Shown: positions 1 through 4,796 of the stretch, piece by piece
Layout: each line of letters starts with the position of its first letter
Numbering within the stretch: position 1 is the stretch's first letter
Source: Acidothermales bacterium
GTDB lineage: Bacteria; Actinomycetota; Actinomycetes; Streptosporangiales; WHST01
Assembly: GCA_017354575.1 (NCBI GenBank)
Contig: JAFMQP010000191.1
Coordinates: forward strand, 2,464-7,548
DNA: 5,085 nt
Direction: 5' to 3'
The notes under the pieces: generated by a model
What the model saw: the letters and a program-made list of their open reading frames with translations, nothing else
What the model was told of the DNA's origin: nothing
Database searches by the model: none
Translations under genes and position numbers: made by a program

Positions 1-248
1 CGTCCTGCCTCGGCGCCGGGCAGGACGTGGCCGCCGCGCTCGCGGCGTACGACGAGCGACGCCGGCCGCGGACCCAGGCGATGCTCAGGGCGGCGCGGCA
101 GAGCAACGCGCTCAACTGCGCCGAGCACGGTCCCCGGCTCGCCCTGGTGCGGTTCGCCGCCCGCCGGCTGCCCCCGCGGGCCTGGCGTCGCCGGACCGGC
201 AAGTGGACCCGCTGGACCCCGCCGCCGCTGCCGCCCGCAGCGTCCTGA
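1..248 (+). CDS. FAD-dependent monooxygenase-like protein, C-terminal fragment
   Basis: The reading frame is open from the window edge (first full codon at position 3) to TGA at 246-248, so only the last 81 residues are present and the GTG at 27 is internal. The fragment begins with S-C-L-G-A-G-Q-D-V-A-A-A-L and continues A-A-Y-D-E-R-R-R-P-R-T-Q. The A-Y-(E/D)-x-R-R-x-P-R motif is characteristic of the helix after the second FAD-contacting segment in PHBH-type (UbiH/salicylate hydroxylase-like) flavin monooxygenases. The tail, rich in Arg and ending W-T-R-W-T-P-P-P-L-P, also fits the C-termini of that family. Such enzymes use NAD(P)H and O2 to hydroxylate or epoxidise small, often aromatic, substrates in the cytoplasm. 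The substrate cannot be inferred because the GxGxxG, DG and GD motifs lie outside the window. It reads toward the S66 gene but is separated from it by 109 bp containing a strong dyad. The family assignment is from motif memory only. Confidence 0.68.
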   Translation, partial: SCLGAGQDVAAALAAYDERRRPRTQAMLRAARQSNALNCAEHGPRLALVRFAARRLPPRAWRRRTGKWTRWTPPPLPPAAS

Positions 249-257
249 CGCCCGTGC

Positions 258-287
258 CTGGTTGATCATGTTCTCATGATCAACCAG
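258..287. repeat. Perfect 13-bp inverted repeat with TTCT loop, possible terminator or dispersed repeat
   Basis: The left arm CTGGTTGATCATG (258-270) and right arm CATGATCAACCAG (275-287) are exact reverse complements around the tetraloop TTCT (271-274). The element starts 9 bp after the stop codon of the monooxygenase-like gene and ends 70 bp before the S66 start. The arms are much richer in A and T than the surrounding DNA, and each contains the nested palindrome TGATCA. A U-tract does not follow, which is common for actinobacterial hairpin terminators. Termination of the upstream transcript is the simplest reading. A dispersed REP-like repeat or a protein-binding operator are alternatives. 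Confidence 0.75.
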
Positions 288-345
288 TGCTTCACACGGT
301 CTGCAGGTCGTGGGAAGCCGTGGTCCGCCGAGTGAAGCAGTGGCC

Positions 346-352
346 GGGAGGA
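346..352 (+). promoter_or_regulatory. Shine-Dalgarno site that fixes the S66 start
   Basis: GGGAGGA lies 5 nt before ATG 358. This near-consensus site favours ATG 358 over the in-frame GTG at 310, which has no comparable site and would add 16 residues not resembling an S66 N-terminus. Confidence 0.8.
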
Positions 353-357
353 CGCCG

Positions 358-1251
358 ATGGCGAGCAGCGGCACGCCGCCCACCCTGCGCGCCGGCGACC
401 GGGTAGCGCTCGTCGCGCCCAGCGGGCCGGTCGGGCGCGACCGGCTCGACCGCGCCGTGGTACTGCTGCGCTCCCTCGGCCTGGACGTGGTCGTGGGCGC
501 GCACGCGTACGACCGCAGCGGCTATCTCGCCGGCACCGACGCCCACCGTGCCGCCGACCTGCAGGACGCCTGGTGCGACCCGGCGGTGCGCGGCGTCGTC
601 TGCGCCCGCGGCGGGTACGGCGCCACCCGGCTGCTGTCGCGGCTCGACTGGACGGCGCTCGCGACCGCGGACCCCAAGCTGCTGCACGGCGCCAGCGACG
701 TCACCGCGTTGCACGCCGCGTTCGCCGCCAGGCTCGGCACGCGCAGCTGGTTCGGGCCGATGCCGGCGAGCGACGTCCTCACCGACGGCGACCCCGAGCC
801 GGTGTCGTGGGCCGGAGTGCGGGCGGCGTGGTTCGACGGCGCGGTCGGCCCGCTGCCCGGTACGCGCCGGCTGGCACCGGGCGTCGCGGACGGCCCGCTG
901 GTCGGCGGGAACCTGTCGCTGCTTGCCGCGGCGCTCGGCACGCCGTACGCCGGGCCCACCGCGGCCGGGGCGGTCGCGCTGCTCGAGGACGTGGCCGAGG
1001 CGCCGTACCGCGTCGACCGGATGCTCACCCAGCTGCTCGACGCCGGCTGGTTCGACGGTGTCGCGGGCGTCGCGCTCGGCAGCTGGCCCGGCTGCGGCCA
1101 CCCCGAGGCCGTGCTCGCCGACCGGCTCGGCTCGCTCGGCGTTCCGGTCCTCGCGGGCCTCGACGTCGGGCACGACCGGCCGCAGCGGACGGTGCCGCTC
1201 GGCGCGCGGGCGCACCTGGACGCCGACGCGCTGTGCCTGAGCTTCCCCTGA
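358..1251 (+). CDS. Peptidase S66 family LD-carboxypeptidase
   Basis: A 297-residue protein of normal length for the S66 family (LdcA/MccF). Characterised LD-carboxypeptidases cleave the L,D bond between meso-diaminopimelate (or equivalent) and terminal D-Ala in murein tetrapeptides during cell-wall recycling; MccF homologues instead cleave microcin C-type peptide-nucleotides. Visible motifs are the N-terminal R-A-G-D-R-V-A-L-V-A-P-S-G-P (11-24), the A-R-G-G-Y-G-A-T-R-L-L strand-turn (83-93), the nucleophile loop G-A-S-D-V-T-A-L-H (111-119, Ser113), L-L-E-D-V-x-E-x-P-Y-R-V-D-R-M-L (208-223, Glu210) and G-H-D-x-P-Q-x-T-V-P-L-G-A (271-283, His272). This gives the family's Ser-Glu-His triad. No signal peptide is seen, so it is probably cytoplasmic. 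The start is set by an SD at 346-352. It converges on the GH15 gene with a 7-bp gap. Catalysis is expected to be intact; substrate choice (murein peptide versus a peptide antibiotic) is unresolved. Confidence 0.93.
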   Translation: MASSGTPPTLRAGDRVALVAPSGPVGRDRLDRAVVLLRSLGLDVVVGAHAYDRSGYLAGTDAHRAADLQDAWCDPAVRGVVCARGGYGATRLLSRLDWTALATADPKLLHGASDVTALHAAFAARLGTRSWFGPMPASDVLTDGDPEPVSWAGVRAAWFDGAVGPLPGTRRLAPGVADGPLVGGNLSLLAAALGTPYAGPTAAGAVALLEDVAEAPYRVDRMLTQLLDAGWFDGVAGVALGSWPGCGHPEAVLADRLGSLGVPVLAGLDVGHDRPQRTVPLGARAHLDADALCLSFP

Positions 1252-1262
1252 CCGCCGGTCAG
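1248..1262. terminator. Small dyad spanning both stop codons of a convergent gene pair
   Basis: CTGACC (1248-1253), GCC, GGTCAG (1257-1262) form a perfect 6-bp inverted repeat centred in the 7-bp gap between the S66 and GH15 genes. Each arm contains one of the two TGA stop codons. It could act as a compact bidirectional terminator, but the stem is short and lacks T-tracts. Much of the symmetry comes from two facing TGA codons. Confidence 0.3.
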
Positions 1263-3085
1263 CGCCGCGCCTGCGCGCCGCCGTGGTCGTTCCTGCGGGA
1301 GAACGACCGCAGGCGCATGTCGTGCTCGGACAGGTTGTACGCGGTGCGCACGAGCGTCATGTGGCTGAACGCCTGCGGGAAGTTGCCGACCATCCGCCGG
1401 TGCCCGACGTCGTACTCCTCGGCGAGCAGGCCGACGTCGTTGCGCACGTCGAGCAGCCGCTCGAACAACTCCCGCGCCTCGTCGGTGCGCCCGATCAGGT
1501 CGAGGTCGTCGGCCAGCCAGAAGGTGCACATGAGAAACGAGCCCTCCTGGCCGCTGAGGCCGTCCACGCCCTCCTCGCGCCCGGTGGAGTAGCGCGCGAC
1601 GAAGCCGTCGTGGGTGAGCTCGCGCCGGATCGCCTCGACGGTGCCGCGCACCCGCGCGTCGGTCGCCGGCAGGAACCCGACCTGGGGGATCAGCAGCAGC
1701 GCGGCGTCGAGGGCGTCGGTGCCGTAGTGCTGCGTGAAGCTGCCCTTCCCGGCGTTCCAGCCGCGCTCGCACACCTCCGCGTGGATCCGGTCACGGATCG
1801 CGCGCCAGCGGTCGAGCGGACCGTCGAGCCGGGTGCGTTCGACGGTCTTGACGGCGCGGTCGAGCGCCACCCAGGACATCACCTTCGAATGCACGAAGTG
1901 CTGGGGGTCGCCGCGCATCTCCCACAGCCCCTGGTCGGGCTGGTCCCACCGCTCGCCGATGTAGTCGACGAGCGCCCGCTCCATCGCCCACGCGTCGTCG
2001 TCGAGCGGCTGGCCGGCCTGGCGCGCGAGGTCGAGCGCGTCCATCACCTCGCCGAACACGTCGTGCTGGACCTGCTCGGACGCGGCGTTGCCGACCCGCA
2101 CGGGACGCGCGCCCTCGTACCCGGCGAGCCACGGCAGCTCGTACTCGACGAGGCGCCGCTCACCGGCGACGCCGTACATGATCTGGATGTCCTGCGGGCT
2201 GCCGGCGATGGCGCGCAGCAGCCAGGTGCGCCACGCCCCGGCCTCCTCGGTGTAGCCGCCGCGCATCAGCGCCTCGAGCGTCAGCGTCGCGTCGCGCAGC
2301 CAGCAGTACCGGTAGTCCCAGTTCCGTTCGCCGCCGAGGGTCTCGGGCAGCGAGGTGGTCGACGCGGCGACGATGCCGCCGGTGGGCTCGTACGTGAGCG
2401 CCTTCAGCGTGATGAGCGAACGGACGACGGCGTCGCGGTACTTGCCCTCGTACGAGCACCGGCTCACCCAGTCGCGCCAGAACTGCTCGGTCTCCTCGAG
2501 GGCGACGCCGGCGTCCACCGGCATGGGCGCCGGCTCGTGCGACGGGTGCCAGGTCAGTACGAACGGCACCTTCTCGCCGGCCGCGACGGTGAACTCCGCC
2601 ATGGTGCGGTAGTCCTTGCCGTAGCTGCGGACGGGCGTGCGCAGCCACACCGAGTCCGGCCCGGCGATCCCGGCCGTCTGCCCGTCGAGGTGCCGCACCC
2701 ACGGCACGATCCGCCCGTAGTCGAACCGCATCCGCAGGTCGGAGGTCATCCGCACCTGCCCCGAGACGCCCTCGACGATGCGGACGACGTCGGGCGCGAC
2801 CTCGCGGTTGGGCATGAAGTCGATGACCCGGACGCTGCCCTCGGGCGTGTCCCACTCGGTCTCCAGGACGAGGGTGTCGCGCCGGTACCGCCTGCGACTC
2901 GCGAACGCTGCGCCCGCGGGCGCGAGCCGCCAGCGGCCGTTCTCCTCGTCGCCCAGCAGCGCCGCGAAGAACGCGGTCGAGTCGAACCGAGGCAGGCACA
3001 GCCAGTCGACGGAGCCGTCGCGGCCGACCAGGGCACAGCTCTGCATGTCACCTATCAGCGCGTAGTCCTCGATCGGCAGGGGCAT
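1259..3085 (-). CDS. Glycoside hydrolase family 15 protein (glucoamylase/trehalase type)
   Basis: A 608-residue protein that starts M-P-L-P-I-E-D-Y-A-L-I-G-D and continues C-A-L-V-G-R-D-G-S-V-D-W-L-C-L-P-R-F-D-S, the signature opening of bacterial GH15 proteins. The N-terminal beta-sandwich domain spans roughly residues 1-210, and the (alpha/alpha)6 catalytic barrel roughly 220-590. Signature blocks are L-P-E-T-L-G-G-E-R-N-W-D-Y-R-Y-C-W-L-R-D (246-265), G-L-W-E-M-R-G (386-392, predicted general acid Glu389) followed by H-F-V-H-S-K-V-M-S-W-V-A-L-D-R (396-410), and Q-E-G-S-F-L-M-C-T-F-W-L (513-524, predicted general base Glu514). GH15 enzymes are inverting exo-acting hydrolases releasing beta-glucose from alpha-glucans, or trehalases as in mycobacteria. 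No signal peptide is visible, so a cytoplasmic role in trehalose or alpha-glucan turnover is likely. The substrate cannot be decided from sequence. An SD at 3091-3096 sets the start; an upstream in-frame ATG at 3211 would add 42 poorly conserved residues and cross the divergent gene. Its promoter probably lies in 3086-3134. Confidence 0.95.
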   Translation of the reverse strand: MPLPIEDYALIGDMQSCALVGRDGSVDWLCLPRFDSTAFFAALLGDEENGRWRLAPAGAAFASRRRYRRDTLVLETEWDTPEGSVRVIDFMPNREVAPDVVRIVEGVSGQVRMTSDLRMRFDYGRIVPWVRHLDGQTAGIAGPDSVWLRTPVRSYGKDYRTMAEFTVAAGEKVPFVLTWHPSHEPAPMPVDAGVALEETEQFWRDWVSRCSYEGKYRDAVVRSLITLKALTYEPTGGIVAASTTSLPETLGGERNWDYRYCWLRDATLTLEALMRGGYTEEAGAWRTWLLRAIAGSPQDIQIMYGVAGERRLVEYELPWLAGYEGARPVRVGNAASEQVQHDVFGEVMDALDLARQAGQPLDDDAWAMERALVDYIGERWDQPDQGLWEMRGDPQHFVHSKVMSWVALDRAVKTVERTRLDGPLDRWRAIRDRIHAEVCERGWNAGKGSFTQHYGTDALDAALLLIPQVGFLPATDARVRGTVEAIRRELTHDGFVARYSTGREEGVDGLSGQEGSFLMCTFWLADDLDLIGRTDEARELFERLLDVRNDVGLLAEEYDVGHRRMVGNFPQAFSHMTLVRTAYNLSEHDMRLRSFSRRNDHGGAQARR

Positions 3086-3090
3086 CCTCG

Positions 3091-3096
3091 ACCTCC
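3091..3096 (-). promoter_or_regulatory. Shine-Dalgarno site that fixes the GH15 start
   Basis: On the minus strand GGAGGT lies 5 nt before the ATG at 3085-3083. It selects the start giving M-P-L-P-I-E-D-Y rather than the in-frame ATG at 3211. Confidence 0.8.
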
Positions 3097-3110
3097 GTCG
3101 TCCCGGCCCG

Positions 3111-3131
3111 GTCAGCGAACCGTAAGCTGAC
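3111..3131. promoter_or_regulatory. Inverted repeat over overlapping divergent -10 boxes (candidate operator)
   Basis: GTCAGC (3111-3116) and GCTGAC (3126-3131) are perfect reverse complements separated by 9 bp, a spacing of about two helical turns overall that would suit a dimeric regulator. Inside it, TAAGCT (3123-3128, plus strand) and TACGGT (3124-3119, minus strand) both fit the actinobacterial TANNNT -10 pattern, face opposite ways and share a TA step. The plus-strand box is 6 nt from the GTG start of the small membrane protein. The minus-strand box is about 22 nt before the SD of the GH15 gene. No convincing -35 box is seen for either. The role as an operator is inference. Confidence 0.4.
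3123..3128 (+). promoter_or_regulatory. -10 box TAAGCT of a likely leaderless gene
   Basis: TAAGCT ends 6 nt before the GTG at 3135, so transcription would begin at or next to the start codon. No Shine-Dalgarno sequence precedes this GTG. The combination TANNNT, 6-7 nt, then GTG/ATG is the usual layout of leaderless genes in actinobacteria. The -35 region is weak. Confidence 0.55.
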
Positions 3132-3134
3132 AGC

Positions 3135-3503
3135 GTGCCAGCACGCAGTTCACCGAATCCCCGGCGGGTCGTCATCGTCGTCGTCTCGGCGCTCGTCCTC
3201 GTCGTCGGCATCGCGCTGCTGACGACGTTCCACAGCGGCTTCGGCGTGCTCGGCCAGCGCTACGCGACGGTCCACTTCAAGGACGGCACGTCCTACGCGG
3301 AGCGCCAGCGCGTGCAGGCGGCCTGTACGGCGCCGCGGATCCGGCCGCAGGCGATGGGCCCGGACGACCGCGCCGACGCGCGCTACAACGAGATCCAGTA
3401 CCGCGTCGACGACGCCAGCGACGGTGACATCGCGACGCTGAGCAGGTGCCTGAAGCGGTACCCGTCGGTGCTCGGGATCGACCTCAGCGACCTGACGAAC
3501 TGA
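3135..3503 (+). CDS. Small membrane-anchored protein of unknown function
   Basis: A 122-residue protein that I do not recognise as a named family. The N-terminus is basic (R-R at 10-11) and is followed by one hydrophobic segment, residues about 12-31, with no clear signal-peptidase site, so an uncleaved N-in anchor is likely. The remaining ~90 residues would lie outside the membrane. They carry F-G-V-L-G-Q-R-Y-A-T-V-H-F-K-D-G-T-S-Y (36-54), a charged middle, and S-R-C-L-K-R-Y-P-S-V-L-G-I-D-L-S-D (103-119). Cys64 and Cys105 are the only cysteines and could form a disulfide in the exported domain. The mixed A-T-V-x-F-K and later I-Q-Y-R-V strands suggest a small alpha/beta fold. Coding is supported by GC-rich third positions, a good start context (leaderless -10 at 3123-3128), and its neat fit between the divergent GH15 gene and convergent fdhD. 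Its last 20 bp overlap the end of fdhD on the other strand. Confidence 0.75.
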   Translation: MPARSSPNPRRVVIVVVSALVLVVGIALLTTFHSGFGVLGQRYATVHFKDGTSYAERQRVQAACTAPRIRPQAMGPDDRADARYNEIQYRVDDASDGDIATLSRCLKRYPSVLGIDLSDLTN

Positions 3504-4332
3504 CCGCGGCCTCGGTCACGCGCTCGGCGCCGGCGTACACGTTCATGGTGTCGCCGCGCAGGAAGCCGACCAGCGTCATCCCCGCGTCCGCGGCGAGGTC
3601 GACGGCGAGCGTGGACGGCGCGGACACCGCGGCGAGCAGCGGGATCCCGGCGAGCAGCGCCTTCTGCACCAGCTCGAACGACGCCCGGCCGCTGACCATC
3701 AGCGCGTGACCGGCGAGCGGCAGCCGGTTCTCCCGCAGGGCCCAGCCGACCGCCTTGTCGACGGCGTTGTGCCGGCCGACGTCCTCGCGTACGCAGACAA
3801 GCTCGCCGTCCGGCGTGAACAGCCCGGCGGCGTGCAGCCCGCCGGTGCGGTCGAACACCCGCTGCGCGTCCCGCAGCGCGTCGGGGAGGGCGGCGAGCAC
3901 GCGCGCGTCGACGCGCATCGGGTCGGCGGCGACGTCGTAGGGCTGGGTGAGGCGGACGGCGTCGAGGCTCGCCTTCCCGCAGATCCCGCAGGAGCTGGTG
4001 GTGTAGAAGTTCCGGGTCACGTCGAGCGACGGCGCGGACGTCCCGCCCGCGAGCGCGGCGTCGACGACGTTGTAGGTGTGCCGGCCCTCGTCGTCCTTGC
4101 CGAGGCAGTAGCGCAGCGCGGTGAGCTGGCTCGGCTTGGCGACGACGCCCTCGGTGGCGAGGAAGCCCGCGACGAGGTCGAAGTCGTCGCCGGGCGTGCG
4201 CATGGTGACGGTCACCGCGGCGCCGTCCACACGGATCTCGAGCGGCTCCTCGACGACGAGGGTGTCCGGGCGGGTGGTGCGGTTCGCAGCGTCGAGCCGG
4301 ACGACCCGCCGCCGATCCGTGACGCGTCCCAT
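3484..4332 (-). CDS. fdhD: Formate dehydrogenase accessory sulfurtransferase FdhD
   Basis: A 282-residue, full-length FdhD. In the characterised E. coli system FdhD takes sulfur from the cysteine desulfurase IscS and delivers it to the bis-MGD molybdenum cofactor, a step needed for formate dehydrogenase activity in the cytoplasm. Diagnostic motifs are E-E-P-L-E-I-R (28-34), M-R-T-P-G-D-D-F-D-L-V-A-G-F-L (44-58), the sulfur-relay pair T-S-S-C-G-I-C-G-K (112-120; Cys115 and Cys118), R-E-D-V-G-R-H-N-A-V-D-K (182-193), S-G-R-A-S-F-E-L-V-Q-K-A (214-225), S-A-P-S-T-L-A-V-D-L-A (237-247) and G-F-L-R-G-D-T-M-N-V-Y (256-266). The opening M-G-R-V-T-D-R-R-R-V is typical of actinobacterial FdhD, which supports ATG 4332 although no clear Shine-Dalgarno site precedes it. 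It is divergent from the DUF5808-like gene and convergent, with a 20-bp overlap, with the small membrane protein gene. A molybdenum/tungsten formate dehydrogenase (FdhF/FdoG type) is expected elsewhere in the genome. Confidence 0.97.
   Translation of the reverse strand: MGRVTDRRRVVRLDAANRTTRPDTLVVEEPLEIRVDGAAVTVTMRTPGDDFDLVAGFLATEGVVAKPSQLTALRYCLGKDDEGRHTYNVVDAALAGGTSAPSLDVTRNFYTTSSCGICGKASLDAVRLTQPYDVAADPMRVDARVLAALPDALRDAQRVFDRTGGLHAAGLFTPDGELVCVREDVGRHNAVDKAVGWALRENRLPLAGHALMVSGRASFELVQKALLAGIPLLAAVSAPSTLAVDLAADAGMTLVGFLRGDTMNVYAGAERVTEAAVSSSGR
3501..3518. terminator. Short dyad at the 3' end of the small membrane protein gene
   Basis: TGACCG (3501-3506), CGGCCT, CGGTCA (3513-3518) form a perfect 6-bp stem with a 6-nt loop. 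It starts with the TGA stop codon of the small membrane protein and lies inside the last codons of fdhD on the opposite strand. It may act as a weak terminator for the plus-strand transcript. There is no T-tract, and GC-rich DNA makes such short dyads fairly common. Confidence 0.25.
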
Positions 4333-4367
4333 TGCTCAAGCGTCGCACGCCGGACCCGGAGGCGGAA

Positions 4368-4396
4368 GGGACCGGCGTCGCGACCGGTCGTAGTCT
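4368..4396 (+). promoter_or_regulatory. Candidate promoter for the DUF5808-like gene (and perhaps moaA)
   Basis: GGGACC (4368-4373) resembles the last four bases of a TTGACC-type -35 box and is separated by exactly 17 bp from TAGTCT (4391-4396), a good TANNNT -10. Initiation would fall near 4403, giving a leader of about 20 nt that contains the SD at 4411-4417. The position in the 90-bp divergent gap with fdhD fits. Confidence 0.45.
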
Positions 4397-4422
4397 TTCG
4401 CCAGGTGAGAGGGAGGTCCGAG

Positions 4423-4749
4423 ATGACCGCAGAGGACCGCGGCGAGCGACCGCGGAAGAAGAGCACGCTGAGCCGGCTGGTGGTGCTCGCCGCCGTCGGG
4501 CTGACGGTGGGGGCGGTCGTGCAGGAGCTGCGCAAGCAGCGGGGCGAGCGTACCTGGACCGGCACGGTCGCCGGGTTCGTCCCGTACGACTTCCGCTGGC
4601 CGGTCAGTGGCGAGCGGGTGACGGCGGAGTGGTGGGACCCGGACAACGAGGCGATCTTCACACCGCACGCGTTCGGCGTGGGGTGGGGCGTCAACCTCGC
4701 TCGTGTGGCCCAGCTCGCACAGACCGCCATTGACACAGGCAGGCGCTAG
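4423..4749 (+). CDS. DUF5808-like small membrane protein
   Basis: A 108-residue protein. The strong SD GGGAGGT (4411-4417) sits 5 nt before ATG 4423. The frame is open much further upstream, but that part is antisense to fdhD and has no start signal. Residues 1-16 are charged and basic. One hydrophobic segment follows at about 18-34, then a short basic stretch R-K-Q-R-G-E-R. The soluble part has W-T-G-T-V-A-G-F-V-P-Y-D-F-R-W-P (45-60), E-W-W-D-P-D-N-E-A-I-F-T-P (69-81) and F-G-V-G-W-G-V-N-L-A-R (84-94). The order P-Y-D-F-R, W-(D/N)-P-D, F-x-P, F-G-x-G-W-x-x-N-x matches what I recall of the DUF5808 domain, a short module of unknown function found in small membrane proteins. No catalytic role is known to me. 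It lies 47 bp upstream of moaA in the same direction, so co-transcription is possible, and it diverges from fdhD. Confidence 0.8.
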   Translation: MTAEDRGERPRKKSTLSRLVVLAAVGLTVGAVVQELRKQRGERTWTGTVAGFVPYDFRWPVSGERVTAEWWDPDNEAIFTPHAFGVGWGVNLARVAQLAQTAIDTGRR

Positions 4750-4753
4750 CCTG
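4740..4753. repeat. Small dyad over the stop codon upstream of moaA
   Basis: CAGGC (4740-4744), GCTA, GCCTG (4749-4753) is a perfect 5-bp inverted repeat. It covers the TAG stop of the DUF5808-like gene, and a second CAGGC copy directly precedes it (4736-4740). TTGACA at 4730-4735 and TAGCCT at 4747-4752 look like promoter hexamers, but the 11-bp spacing is far too short for a standard pair. The TAGCCT alone could serve as a -10 for moaA. The function is uncertain. Confidence 0.25.
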
Positions 4754-4796
4754 AGGGGAACGTAGCGCAGGAGCCGAGCGGGAGAGCGGGGCGCGC

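Noticed and set aside
310..357. Upstream GTG start for the S66 gene
   Set aside because: No Shine-Dalgarno site, the added residues do not resemble the family, and GGGAGGA precisely serves ATG 358.
292..1215. 307-codon minus-strand frame opposite the S66 gene
   Set aside because: Antisense shadow of the S66 gene; Arg/Ala/Gly-rich and motif-free.
522..1772. 416-codon minus-strand open frame across the S66 and GH15 genes
   Set aside because: It crosses the boundary of two well-supported genes in a different frame and has Arg/Ala/Ser-rich composition without motifs. It is a shadow frame.
1283..3130. 615-codon open frame on the plus strand opposite the GH15 gene
   Set aside because: It mirrors the GH15 coding region, which has clear family motifs. 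The predicted protein is low-complexity V/A/R/H/P-rich with no recognisable domain, as expected for antisense frames in very GC-rich DNA.
3086..3211. Upstream ATG start for the GH15 gene
   Set aside because: It would add 42 Thr/Arg-rich residues and overlap the divergent gene; GGAGGT supports ATG 3085, which gives the conserved family N-terminus.
3169..3213. GTC/ATC-rich near-trinucleotide run
   Set aside because: It is explained by Val/Ile codons of the membrane segment of the small protein; it is not a true tandem repeat.
3383..4348. 321-codon minus-strand frame overlapping fdhD in another frame
   Set aside because: Extremely Arg-rich translation with no domain, while the fdhD frame carries all family motifs.
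3706..4422. Long in-frame upstream extension of the DUF5808-like gene
   Set aside because: This part is antisense to fdhD and looks random in composition; a strong SD is positioned for ATG 4423.
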